Source: Rhynchopus sp. YZ270_cl-10 (taxonomy: Eukaryota > Euglenozoa > Diplonemea > Diplonemida > Diplonemidae). From it: a stretch of DNA of 64,000 bases. The notes beneath the pieces were generated by a model. It had not been told where the DNA came from. It did no database searches and saw only the letters and a list, made by a program, of their open reading frames with translations. Positions 30,623 through 41,126 of this stretch are shown piece by piece. Where the stretch lies: NCBI GenBank assembly GCA_964035575.1, contig OZ037905.1, positions 1,203,001 to 1,267,000 on the forward strand, given 5' to 3'. How positions within the stretch are numbered: the stretch's first letter is position 1; every line of letters begins with the position of its first letter. The position numbers and the translations under genes were made by a program.

Positions 30623-33600
30623 ATGCGGCAGAGCATGGCACTGCTGGCTCTGTGTGTGGGGTTGGTGCAGGGAAGCATCTACTCGCAGTACACCCTGGAC
30701 GGCCCTGAGGTGACGGACACGTTTGGGAGGACGAGCACAACGAAGAAGCTTGCGCTTGGGTCTGGCAGCAACGCAGTGTGTGGGAAGTCGTACCACATGC
30801 GGAGCGGGGACTTTATCAGCCTGAAGGAGGGGAACGGGGCACCCACTGGGAACGTCGACTTTTCAATTGCGGGCTACGTGAAGCCTGTGACGATGACGAG
30901 AAGGGGACGTACGCTGTTCACGCTTGGTGGGACGGACAGGGCGCAGGACGGAACACGTGGGAACTGGGGTGCGTGGGTGATGGTGGACCGTTACGGACGT
31001 CTGAGTGTGCGCACGCCTCTCTTCGGGAAGCGGACGAGCGCGAAGCTGGCGGTGGGTGTGTGGCACCAGGTTGTGTTGACGTACACAGCTGCAGAGACGA
31101 TGCTGCGGCTGTGGGTCGACGGCGAGCTTGTGCTGTCGAAGCGTGCGACGATGGACCTGCAGCAGAGTTCGAGGTACGGCGGGATGGCGATTGGGGAGTT
31201 CCACCTGGGGGGCACAAGAAGGTCGCGTGACGGGGAGTTCTTCGTCGACCACGTGAGCTTTGCGGACCACGCGATGACGCCACAGGAGGCACGTGCGCCG
31301 TGCCTGGGGGAGACGGAGACGGGTGCTCCAGCGACCAATGCTCCCCGCACATCAGCGCCTGCAACAGCGGCACCACGCACCAGTGCACCACCAACACAGG
31401 CTCCTCGCACATCAGCGCCTGAAACGCAGGCTCCTGCGACATCTGCGCCTGCCACACGTGCACCACGCACCCAGGCACCTCACACATCAGCACCACGCAC
31501 AAGCACACCTGCGACACGCACGCCGTCTCCGTCAGCGCCGTCGTCCTCGGCTGCAGTGTGTGCCCAACGCGGTGCTGTGTGCGGTGTGGTGCGTGCGCAG
31601 GACGGGACAACTGTGCAGTGCGGCAATTGTGCGGCGGGGATGGTGTGTTCGTTCAACCGCTGCGAGGCACGCTGTGCGTTGGCAGACATCGGACAGGGAC
31701 CCTTTGACGCAAGCCTGTTCGCGTACGTGCCGCTGGAGTTTTCCTACGAAGACCTGTCTGCACACGCCCACGCAGTGTCGGCGGAGCTGTTCCCCACGGA
31801 CAGGCGCGAGCAGGAGTTCCCGTACGAAAGTGTGACGGACATGACGTCGCGCACGGTGCGTATGGACTTCGGTGCTCTGTCTGCTGGGCCGGGCGGTGTG
31901 ACGCTGTCGCTGAAGGTGCAGCCATACACAGCGGGGCAGACGGGTGTGCTGCTGCAGTCTGAGGCGGTGACAGTTGCCGAGGACGCAGGGCGTGTGTCGG
32001 TGGCAGTGCGGGCTGCAGGTGGGGCGGTGGTGCACACAACAGCGCTCTCGCACCGCCACTGCAACCATGTGGCAGTGGTGGTTGCTGCTGACGGTGCTGT
32101 GGCTGTGTACGTGAACGGTGTGGCTGCGGGCGGTGCGCCTGTGTCTGTGTCGGGGACGATGCAGCTGGGGGGCGTGCTCTCTGTGCCACAGCACCCTGGG
32201 AAGGTGTGGGACGTGCGTGTGTACTCGCGTGCCCTGGGTGCTGCGGAGGTGGAGGCGCTGGGGAACAGGTGCGGGGCTGTTGGGGCGTCGTCGCTGGTGG
32301 TGCCCGACGCAACGATGCCGAACTTCCTGTGCGGTGTGTACGAGTGCATCTACTGGCCTGAGGGGGTGACGGACACAACGCAGGACAGCTTCGAGTACCA
32401 GCTCTCGGGACACGACATGACCTGGGAGCACAACGTGATGGAGACAGGGATGTATGTGCACGGGGCGCTGTGTGCCGAGTACGCAAAGCCACGCCAGGTG
32501 CTGCTGACGGACGGGTACCGCCGGTCGTGGGTGAGCAAGTTCAACTTTGGGAAGGCGTGGAACCAGTACGTGCTGCACGAGAACTTCCACGCGTACCAGA
32601 AGCGTGCACAGGGGTCGACGAAGTTCCTTGCAGAGTCGACTGCGTCGTGGGGTGCGTTCTCACAGAAGCCGACTGCGTACGACACGATTCTCGGGATGTA
32701 CACCCTGCAGCCGCAGCTGGCGCTGTGGACGACACAGAGCTCGACCTTCGCAGACGGGATTGTGGACATTGGGAAGGGCGGACACCAGTACGGGGCGGCA
32801 ATCTGGGAGTGGTTCGTGACACACCACGTGCTTGGGGACGACTTCTGGGTGGGGAAGGTGTACAACCGTGCGCGCCTTGGGTTGGCACCGCTGAGTGGTG
32901 CACCTGCGGAGGGGATGTACAACGCCCTTGCGGAGGCTGGGTACGACATGCGTGAGGTCTTCAGCGACTTTGCGGCACGTGTGACGACGTGGGACGTCGA
33001 CTACGAAGAGACCTTCCGTGCGTCTGAGGAAGGGTCGTTCCGCCGTCTGAACGGAAACAACAAGAACAACAAGGAGGACCCTGTGGCCGACGAGGAGGTT
33101 GACAACAAGGTGGCTGTCTTCTACGGTGCTGGCGGCACGGACGGGGCGTGGGTGTCTGTGCCTGGGCGGTACATGATCGGGGACTGGGCATTCAACGCGT
33201 ACGAGGTGTCGGGTGTGGCGACAGAGACACAGTACACAGTGGGTGTGGTGCCGTCTGCTGCGAACCCTGCCTACTCTGAGTTCCGTGCACAGGCTGTTGT
33301 GCACAACACGGCGACTGGGGAGCGGCGCTACGTGCGGCTCCCTGCAGCAGTGGCAGGGACGGGCGGCAAGGCTGTGACGGCAACGTTGCGTGTGGGTGCC
33401 GGGGAGACGCTGTACTTGGTGGTGGCAAACACGCCTGCAACGCAGTTCAGAGACTTCCTCGCGTACTCTTACGACTACCTCATCCAGGCCGGGGGTGCGC
33501 CTCCCGTGCCGGTGCCAGTGACAGCAGCACCAACTCCGCTGCCGACACCAATCCCCAGCACCACTGCACCAGCGACACGTGCGCCTGCAACACAGCCGCC

Positions 33601-35428
33601 CGCAACCGAGGCACCGCGCACAGCTGTGCCGTCGACGGGTGCGCCTGTTGTTACGACAAGTGTGCCGGCCACGGAAACACCGCCAACAAGAAGCCCACCA
33701 CGCGTCTTCCTGATGGCAGGCCAGTCGAACATGGTTGGCCATGGGAAGACGGCGGACCTGAAGAACTACTTGTCCCTGCGCACGGAGCTGCTTGAGACAC
33801 GCAGCGACGTGTTTGCAAAGTCGATCATTGAGCGCTCACGCGGGACAGGCGGGCTTGGGCCCTTCTATGGTGCGTCGTTCGGGCCGGAGCTGGGCTTCGG
33901 GCACGTGCTGGGGGACGCACTGACGGAGGACGTGTACCTGTTCAAGGCGTCGAAGGGGGGTACGCAGATTGCACGGGCAGACCACTGGTCGCCAACAGGA
34001 GACGCAGACAACCTGTACGCGCAGATGGTGGCCGGGTTTGCGGCGTTCCGTGCGACGCTGCCTGCTGACCACGTTGTGTCTGGGTTTGTGTGGTCGCAGG
34101 GCTACAACGACGCCTTCTCGGACGCAGACGCGAACGGCTACGAGGCTGCACTCACAAAGCTGATTGCTGCTGTGCGGGCGGAGGTGGGTGTGCCTGCCCT
34201 CCCTGTGGTGGTGGTGCAGGGGAACGACAACCAGGGGGTGCGTGGGGGCGTGATCCGCCGTGCGCAGGCGGGAGTGGCGACGGCGGACGCACACGCGGAC
34301 TGGGTTCCCTCGGACGACCTGTACCACTACTACCACTACGACGGGGGGTCGATGGTCGCGATCGGGGAGCGTGCGGGGCGTGCGATGCTGCCCCTCCTGG
34401 GTGTGTCTGCGGCGGGGGCGTTCCCAGACGTGTACGTGGCTGTGTCGGGTGCGGTGCTGCAGGTGGGCGCTGCGGAGGGTGTGCTTGCAAACGACCGTGG
34501 CGTGGCGGCACAGGGCGCGCAGGCTGTTGTGACTGCCGCCCCGGCACACGGGACACTGCGCCTTGGCGCCAGCGGGGGCTTTGTGTACACACCGGCGCCT
34601 GCGTTTGTTGGGCGCGACACGTTCTCGTACACAGTTATGCAGAACGGCATGGCCGGGGGCGCTGCGGAGGTGGAGGTGTGGGTCGAGACACAGGACGCGG
34701 CTGCAGAGCACCTCATCCTGCACTACGCGTTTGAGTCTGCAGGTGTGCCTGTGTCGCCGTCGGCGTCAGCGTCAGCACCGTCGGTTGTGCATGACACCAC
34801 GAAGCACGTGCAGGCGTACGTGGACCCCACAGGCGTGTCTGTGGGTGTGCCCGGCGGTGTGTCTGGGAACTGTGCAGAGCTGTCGGGCACTAAGGGTGCG
34901 TGGAACAACGGCCACATGAAGGTGCAGATGTCCCCGATGCCGGCCTTCCTGCTGCTGCGCGAGGACGACGTCACCGTTAGCACGTGGGTCAAGATCGCTG
35001 CAGGAGGGGACGTAGGCGACATGCCCATTTTCTCCAACGCAGGGCGCCCGACCTCGCCTGGGCTCACGCTCCTGACGGCAGGGGCTGGGAAGTCGTTCAA
35101 GACTGTTGTGTACGCACGCGACGGGAAGAAGGTGACGGTTGCGGGGAATGCTGCACACCCGATCGACGACGGCGAGTGGCACCACGTGGCTGCTGTGGTG
35201 TCGCGTGCGACGGACACGGCAACGAACTACGTGGACGGGGTGGCAGTGGCAACAGCAAGCATCGCAGGTGTGGTGGGGCTGTTCGAGGAGGGCTACTACA
35301 CGCGCTTTGGGGGTGTTGCCTGGCTTGGGAAGTACAACAAGTTTGTGGGGCACATGGACGAGATGCGGGTGTACCGTGCTGCACTGTCTGCGTCGCAGGT
35401 TGCCCAGTTGTATGCAGACCGGATGTGA
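30623..35428 (+). CDS. Secreted multidomain protein: LamG, HExxH peptidase-like, SASA/CE6 esterase, cadherin-like, LamG
   Basis: This gene encodes 1,601 aa from the first ATG in frame; an ATG at 30635 is also possible. Domains in order: signal peptide; LamG/ConA-like jelly roll (about 30-220); Thr/Pro/Ala linker with many TSAP repeats; short Cys-rich patch; second LamG-like domain (about 370-560). Next is a metallopeptidase-like region with HENFH (H652-H656) and a downstream Glu in FLAES (E671), resembling DUF6055-type domains. A second linker follows. Then comes an SGNH/SASA domain of sialate or acetyl-xylan esterase type, with Ser1035 in GQSNM, a WSQGYND block and His near 1235-1238 in HYYHYDGG. 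Last are a VCBS/cadherin-like repeat (about 1275-1370) and a C-terminal LamG domain with YVDGV. The set of parts is bacterial in style and suggests deacetylation or breakdown of extracellular glycans. Horizontal origin is inference. Confidence 0.87.
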   Translation: MRQSMALLALCVGLVQGSIYSQYTLDGPEVTDTFGRTSTTKKLALGSGSNAVCGKSYHMRSGDFISLKEGNGAPTGNVDFSIAGYVKPVTMTRRGRTLFTLGGTDRAQDGTRGNWGAWVMVDRYGRLSVRTPLFGKRTSAKLAVGVWHQVVLTYTAAETMLRLWVDGELVLSKRATMDLQQSSRYGGMAIGEFHLGGTRRSRDGEFFVDHVSFADHAMTPQEARAPCLGETETGAPATNAPRTSAPATAAPRTSAPPTQAPRTSAPETQAPATSAPATRAPRTQAPHTSAPRTSTPATRTPSPSAPSSSAAVCAQRGAVCGVVRAQDGTTVQCGNCAAGMVCSFNRCEARCALADIGQGPFDASLFAYVPLEFSYEDLSAHAHAVSAELFPTDRREQEFPYESVTDMTSRTVRMDFGALSAGPGGVTLSLKVQPYTAGQTGVLLQSEAVTVAEDAGRVSVAVRAAGGAVVHTTALSHRHCNHVAVVVAADGAVAVYVNGVAAGGAPVSVSGTMQLGGVLSVPQHPGKVWDVRVYSRALGAAEVEALGNRCGAVGASSLVVPDATMPNFLCGVYECIYWPEGVTDTTQDSFEYQLSGHDMTWEHNVMETGMYVHGALCAEYAKPRQVLLTDGYRRSWVSKFNFGKAWNQYVLHENFHAYQKRAQGSTKFLAESTASWGAFSQKPTAYDTILGMYTLQPQLALWTTQSSTFADGIVDIGKGGHQYGAAIWEWFVTHHVLGDDFWVGKVYNRARLGLAPLSGAPAEGMYNALAEAGYDMREVFSDFAARVTTWDVDYEETFRASEEGSFRRLNGNNKNNKEDPVADEEVDNKVAVFYGAGGTDGAWVSVPGRYMIGDWAFNAYEVSGVATETQYTVGVVPSAANPAYSEFRAQAVVHNTATGERRYVRLPAAVAGTGGKAVTATLRVGAGETLYLVVANTPATQFRDFLAYSYDYLIQAGGAPPVPVPVTAAPTPLPTPIPSTTAPATRAPATQPPATEAPRTAVPSTGAPVVTTSVPATETPPTRSPPRVFLMAGQSNMVGHGKTADLKNYLSLRTELLETRSDVFAKSIIERSRGTGGLGPFYGASFGPELGFGHVLGDALTEDVYLFKASKGGTQIARADHWSPTGDADNLYAQMVAGFAAFRATLPADHVVSGFVWSQGYNDAFSDADANGYEAALTKLIAAVRAEVGVPALPVVVVQGNDNQGVRGGVIRRAQAGVATADAHADWVPSDDLYHYYHYDGGSMVAIGERAGRAMLPLLGVSAAGAFPDVYVAVSGAVLQVGAAEGVLANDRGVAAQGAQAVVTAAPAHGTLRLGASGGFVYTPAPAFVGRDTFSYTVMQNGMAGGAAEVEVWVETQDAAAEHLILHYAFESAGVPVSPSASASAPSVVHDTTKHVQAYVDPTGVSVGVPGGVSGNCAELSGTKGAWNNGHMKVQMSPMPAFLLLREDDVTVSTWVKIAAGGDVGDMPIFSNAGRPTSPGLTLLTAGAGKSFKTVVYARDGKKVTVAGNAAHPIDDGEWHHVAAVVSRATDTATNYVDGVAVATASIAGVVGLFEEGYYTRFGGVAWLGKYNKFVGHMDEMRVYRAALSASQVAQLYADRM

Positions 35429-36833
35429 GAGAGGAGGAATGACTCTGTGTGGAAAGGAAAGAGGGTTTTGAGGTAAAGACAAAGATAGGCAAAGAGAATC
35501 ACCAATTTTATAGCAACATACACCCCCACCGCCTATCGATGTCTTTACCTTTGCCCTTTTCCTTCCTTTTTCCTTTTTCCTTTTCTTCTATCTATATTCA
35601 GTCCGATTTCAACCTTAATCAATCATCAAGAAAAATATGGGAAACTTAACAGCTTTTATTTCACTCTCGTCTTCATCGCATTTTTAATATTGCAAAGCGT
35701 TCGTCACACACATACTTCTTTTCCAGTCCTGCGTCCCCTGTTGTCCGGTGAGGCGTTTGCACATTCAACTTATCACTGTGTGTGTTTTATTATTATTGTT
35801 CTCTTTTGTGAAAGCAGAGAACGCTTGTTTCGATTTTTAATTCATGAGCAACAGTCGTGAAACACACGAGGCATCACAGCGCATACACAGGGATCCCACC
35901 TGATCTCTGGTGCTGCAATGGCAGTGTGGCGAGGTGCACTCCCCGGCACGCTTCGTCTTCGTGTGTGTCTCGACGTGTTGCAACAGGTCTACCGGTTGTT
36001 TGCTTCAATAGGTCGATCTTCACCCTTTGTTTTATCCCCTGTTCTTCAAATAGATTTATGTGCCTTTGAGGTGCATTCATATTTCAAGCGTTTTTTATTC
36101 CCTTTCCATTTCCCCTTTCCACTAATATACTCATACATACGTACTTTCAAGCGCAAAAAACGGTTGCTTTTTTTGCTTTCGACTTCACGTTTGTTTGGGA
36201 CGTTCTTGTGCAGAACCGTATGCACCGTGCGGAGTCCAGGTAGTCCCTCCCTTTTTCTTTTTCTCTTCTCTTCTCAAAGCTTTTTCATCCCACTCCACTG
36301 TTTTCATGTTTTGCTGTTTTGTCAGCTGTTTTGTTGGCTCGATCCCTTCAATGGGAGTACGTTGCTGTTTTCTTCTGCTTTGGTTTTGTTCTTTTTGTCC
36401 CAATAATTATGTAGGGAATCGTATTCACTGCATGTAATGCGGAACAAAATAAAGCACAACAAACAGCAGCGTGCTTGTCTTTTTGTACGTACCACCTTGC
36501 CTTGTGCACAGGGCGCGTTTATTTTTATAGAAAACACAGAACCTTCTTTGTGGGCAGCACAACATTTGCTCAGTTCTGACCTTCTCTTCCGTTGAGAGGA
36601 GAGTGTCGACCACGTTGTGCCACAGAAGGTCGCAGGAAGCGTCGGTGCCGCCTGACACACAACGCTTTCTGACTGTTCACCTTTCTCCACCTTTCCCCTT
36701 TCTCTCCATTCCATCATTGATTATCCAAAAGGAATAAAAGAATACGCACTGTCAGGTTGCTGGGTTTTTTGTACACTGTTTCCCCCACCACCCAGTTATT
36801 AAGCACATTTTGCACTCCCAAACAGATTATTTA
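35429..36833. other. Gene-less spacer upstream of the MITE
   Basis: No credible gene is seen. Two stretches look like processing junctions. One is AATAAA near 36451 followed by a T/C-rich tract and GTGCACAG near 36512. The other is AATAAA near 36734 followed by a T/C tract and CCCAG near 36796. A T-rich and C-rich composition dominates 35530-36350. Confidence 0.5.
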
Positions 36834-37272
36834 CAGTTGGACAAGTAATATTGGCGACCAAAAAAGTCGCCAATTGCAAGAAAACCCCCAAAATCCGCCA
36901 ATATTTTTTGGTCGCCAAGTTATTTGGTGGGAAAGCGGTTCTTATTGATACAATAGTCACAAGTACAAAAAGGTGCCCCTTCAGTGCACCAGGTGCACCG
37001 TATCTTTCGAACATTAGCCCCGCGCCACGCACTCACGCACGCCACCCAAAAATACACATGGTGAGTCGAAGGGAGGCACAAAAACTAGACCAAAAATTGC
37101 GAAAAAAGCTACTTCCCAACCAATGTGACTAAGAACCTCCATCCTACCAAGTAATATTGGCGACCAAAAAAGTCGCCAATTACAAGAAAACCCCCAAAAT
37201 CCGCCAATATTATTTGGCCGCCAAGTTATTTGGTCGCCAATTTTTTTGGTCGCCAAGTTTCTTTTCCAACTG
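36834..37272. mobile_element. MITE, Tc1/mariner type (no transposase)
   Basis: The left end CAGTTGGA (36834) and the right end TCCAACTG (37265-37272) are inverted repeats, each bordered by TA, the Tc1/mariner target duplication. Longer inverted homology continues inward through AAGTAA/AAGAAAC into TTGGCGACCAAAAAA. A hairpin-rich module of about 85 bp (AATATTGGCGACC...GGTCGCCAAG) is repeated directly near the left end (from about 36846) and near the right end (from about 37150). The interior has no transposase frame. At 439 bp it fits a non-autonomous element. Confidence 0.75.
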
Positions 37273-37323
37273 TATACACTTAAAAGCAAAGTTTTGTAAG
37301 AACTGAGCCAAGGCAAGTCAACC

Positions 37324-38679
37324 CACAGCTCCACAGCTCCACAGCTCCACAGCTCCACAGCTCCACAGCTCCACAGCTCCACAGCTCCACAGCTCCACAG
37401 CTCCACAGCTCCACAGCTCCACAGCTCCACAGCTCCACAGCTCCACAGCTCCACAGCTCCACAGCTCCACAGCTCCACAGCTCCACAGCTCCACAGCTCC
37501 ACAGCTCCACAGCTCCACAGCTCCACAGCTCCACAGCTCCACAGCTCCACAGCTCCACAGCTCCACAGCTCCACAGCTCCACAGCTCCACAGCTCCACAG
37601 CTCCACAGCTCCACAGCTCCACAGCTCCACAGCTCCACAGCTCCACAGCTCCACAGCTCCACAGCTCCACAGCTCCACAGCTCCACAGCTCCACAGCTCC
37701 ACAGCTCCACAGCTCCACAGCTCCACAGCTCCACAGCTCCACAGCTCCACAGCTCCACAGCTCCACAGCTCCACAGCTCCACAGCTCCACAGCTCCACAG
37801 CTCCACAGCTCCACAGCTCCACAGCTCCACAGCTCCACAGCTCCACAGCTCCACAGCTCCACAGCTCCACAGCTCCACAGCTCCACAGCTCCACAGCTCC
37901 ACAGCTCCACAGCTCCACAGCTCCACAGCTCCACAGCTCCACAGCTCCACAGCTCCACAGCTCCACAGCTCCACAGCTCCACAGCTCCACAGCTCCACAG
38001 CTCCACAGCTCCACAGCTCCACAGCTCCACAGCTCCACAGCTCCACAGCTCCACAGCTCCACAGCTCCACAGCTCCACAGCTCCACAGCTCCACAGCTCC
38101 ACAGCTCCACAGCTCCACAGCTCCACAGCTCCACAGCTCCACAGCTCCACAGCTCCACAGCTCCACAGCTCCACAGCTCCACAGCTCCACAGCTCCACAG
38201 CTCCACAGCTCCACAGCTCCACAGCTCCACAGCTCCACAGCTCCACAGCTCCACAGCTCCACAGCTCCACAGCTCCACAGCTCCACAGCTCCACAGCTCC
38301 ACAGCTCCACAGCTCCACAGCTCCACAGCTCCACAGCTCCACAGCTCCACAGCTCCACAGCTCCACAGCTCCACAGCTCCACAGCTCCACAGCTCCACAG
38401 CTCCACAGCTCCACAGCTCCACAGCTCCACAGCTCCACAGCTCCACAGCTCCACAGCTCCACAGCTCCACAGCTCCACAGCTCCACAGCTCCACAGCTCC
38501 ACAGCTCCACAGCTCCACAGCTCCACAGCTCCACAGCTCCACAGCTCCACAGCTCCACAGCTCCACAGCTCCACAGCTCCACAGCTCCACAGCTCCACAG
38601 CTCCACAGCTCCACAGCTCCACAGCTCCACAGCTCCACAGCTCCACAGCTCCACAGCTCCACAGCTCCACAGCTCCACA
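37324..38679. repeat. 8-bp satellite (CACAGCTC)n, about 169 copies
   Basis: This is a perfect tandem array of CACAGCTC, about 1,355 bp long. The phase stays constant across every line, so no indels are present. All large open frames across it on the - strand (repeating GAVELWS) are by-products of the 8-bp period. It starts about 50 bp after the MITE. Its unit shares CACAG with the minisatellite unit near actin. Confidence 0.97.
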
Positions 38680-39182
38680 TGTATCTGCTCTGGGAAGCCT
38701 GCCAACAGTGTCAAAAACCCACCTGTTTTATGAGAAAACGGTCCTGTGCTTTCCAATTCTAAAAAACCTTAGTTTTTTAGTTTTTACTACCACACCCACA
38801 CACACTACCCACACCCTCACCAGGGACAGGATTTGACCAAAAAATCGAAAATTTTAAAAAATTGTGTGGTGCTCCAAAAAAATATCTGACCAGAAAATCC
38901 TAAATGTTTGAGGGGACCATTTTTTACAGGGGACCATTTTTTACACATTACAACACACTTGTCCTTTCTTTTTACCCTCCCTCGCTCCCCCTTTCCTTTG
39001 TTTTATTGTGAGCCTTGTACGCCTCCACGGGGTGGTCCCTGGGCAACGGTTGAGGAGTGCAGGCCGGCGAAGCGCAAGGCGTAGTGTGTTTTGTCCTTCT
39101 TTGTTTTCGTTTTTTGGTTTTTGCTTTTTTAAAAATGAGGAGGAAGGCCCTTTTGGGGGCGTTGTGGGTGGTGCTGCATGTC
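38680..39182. other. Spacer between satellite and CAG/CAA repeat
   Basis: No gene is supported. A short direct duplication of GGGACCATTTTTTACA lies at about 38914-38946. The region is AT-rich with A-tracts, then becomes GC-richer after 39010. Confidence 0.45.
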
Positions 39183-39835
39183 TGCATCAGCAGCAGCAGC
39201 AGGAGCTACACCAGCAGCAACAACAAGAGCAGCAACAGCAGCAACAGCAGCAACAGCAGCAACAGCAGCAACAGCAGCAACAGCAGCAACAGCAGCAACA
39301 GCAGCAACAGCAGCAACAGCAGCAACAGCAGCAACAGCAGCAACAGCAGCAACAGCAGCAACAGCAGCAACAGCAGCATATACTACACCAGCTGCAACTG
39401 CAGCAGCAGCAACAACGGCAGCAACAGCAGCAACAGCAGCAACAGCAGCAACAGCAGCAACAGCAGCAACAGCAGCAACAGCAGCAACAGCAGCAACAGC
39501 AGCAACAGCAGCAACAGCAGCAACAGCAGCAACAGCAGCAACAGCAGCAACAGCAGCAACAGCAGCAACAGCAGCAACAGCAGCAACAGCAGCAACAGCA
39601 GCAACAGCAGCAACAGCAGCAACAGCAGCAACAGCAGCAACAGCAGCAACAGCAGCAGCAGCAACAGCAGCAACAAAAGCAGCAACAGCAGCAACAGCAG
39701 CAACAGCAGCAACAACATATGCTACACCAGCTGCAACTGCAGCAGCAGCAACAGCAGCAACAAGAGCAGCAGCAACAACAGCAGCAGCAACATCAGCAAC
39801 AGGAGCAACAACTTAAGCTGCATCAACAGCAGTAG
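39183..39835. repeat. CAG/CAA trinucleotide repeat (9-bp unit CAGCAGCAA)
   Basis: There are two blocks of mostly CAGCAGCAA units. Each block ends with nearly the same 40-bp sequence containing CTACACCAGCTGCAACTG (about 39377 and 39717), which suggests a block duplication. One + frame reads as poly-Gln and stops at 39835. Another reads Ser/Asn and stays open into the retroelement. The repeat has almost no stops in any frame, so open frames here are weak evidence of a gene. A decayed Gln-rich gene is possible. Confidence 0.9.
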
Positions 39836-40094
39836 CAGGAGCCCCCTTCCCCCCCTTTTTTACCCCAAAAAGAGGCCTCTTGAGCCCAACAACCCAAGCA
39901 GCTGCAGCTTTGATAGCAGCAACAAAAACGTGTGTGGAGGCAACAAAGCAAAGAACTGTTGTCATAACAACCCACACCCCCCTTCCCCCCATGATATCCC
40001 CAAAAAGAGGCAATGTATGCCCAACCACATCAGTGGCTGCAACTGTGATAGCAGCAAAAACGAAATCTTCGGAGTCCTGGGTGGGGTCCCAGTA

Positions 40095-41100
40095 TCACCC
40101 CTGGTGTGCAGCAGCAGCAGTTCCAAAGGCCTTTACAGCAGCAGTTCCAACAGCAGGCTCTACAGCTTTTTCACCAGCAGTTCCAAAGGCTTCTGCAGCA
40201 GCGGTTCCAACAGCAGGTCCAACAGCAGTTTAAACAGCAGTTCCAACGGCTTCTGCAGCAGCAGTTCCACGAGCTTTTCCAAAAGCAGTTCCAGCAGCAG
40301 TTCCAACAGCAGGCACAACAGCAGTTTCAACTGCAGTTCCAAAGACTTCTGCAGCAGCAGCTCCAACGGCAGGTCCATCAGCAGTTCCAACAGCAGGCTC
40401 AACAACAGCAGTTTCAACAGCAAGGACTTCTGCGGCAGCAGCTCTAACGGCAGTTCCAACAGTAGGCTTAACAGCAGTTTCAACAGCAGTTCCACAGACT
40501 TCTGCAGCAGCGGTTCCAACAGCAGGTCCAGCAGCAGTTCCAACAGCAGGCACAACAACAGCAGTTTCAACAGCAGTTCCAATGGCTTCTGCAGCAGCAG
40601 TTCCAACAGCGTTTCCAAAAGCAGTTCCAGCAACAGGCACAACAGCAGTTTCATCAGCAAGGACTTCTGCGGCAGCAGCTCCAACGGCAGGTCCATCAGC
40701 AGTTCCAACAGCAGGCTCAACAACAGCAGTTTCAACAGCAGTTCCAATGGCTTCTGCAGCAGCAGTTCCAACAGCGTTTCCAAAAGCAGTTCCAGCAACA
40801 GGCACAACAGCAGGCACAACAGCAGTTTCATCAGCAAGGACTTCTGCGGCAGCAGCTCTAACGGCAGGTCCAACAGCAGTTCCAACAGTAGGCTTAACAG
40901 CAGTTTCAACAGCAGTTCCACAGACTTCTGCAGCAGCGGTTCCAACAGCGTCTCCAAAAGCAGTTCCAGCAGCAGTTCCAACAGCAGGCACAACAGCAGT
41001 TTCAACTGCAGTTCCAAAGACTTCTGCAGCAGCAGTTCCAACAGCAGGTCCAACAGCAGCACCAACATCAACAGCAGACGCAGCAACAACATCAGCGACA
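40095..41100. repeat. Degenerate CAGCAGTTCCAA-type repeat region
   Basis: The region holds imperfect 15-21-bp units built from CAGCAGTTCCAACAG and GGCTTCTGCAG variants, with larger blocks repeated (for example around 40565-40680 and 40735-40860). In the frame continuing poly-Gln it reads QQQFQRLLQQQFQQQ up to about 40447. In other frames it reads Ala/Pro/Thr or Ser/Asn. It was probably a Gln-rich coding region or a repeat expansion; no single frame can be singled out. Confidence 0.7.
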
Positions 41101-41126
41101 ACAACCTAGGGGGTGGTGAGCGAGGT

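Noticed and set aside
37014-38756. Long - strand open frames of 450-580 aa repeating GAVELWS
   Set aside because: They are produced by the 8-bp satellite, which has no stop in several frames.
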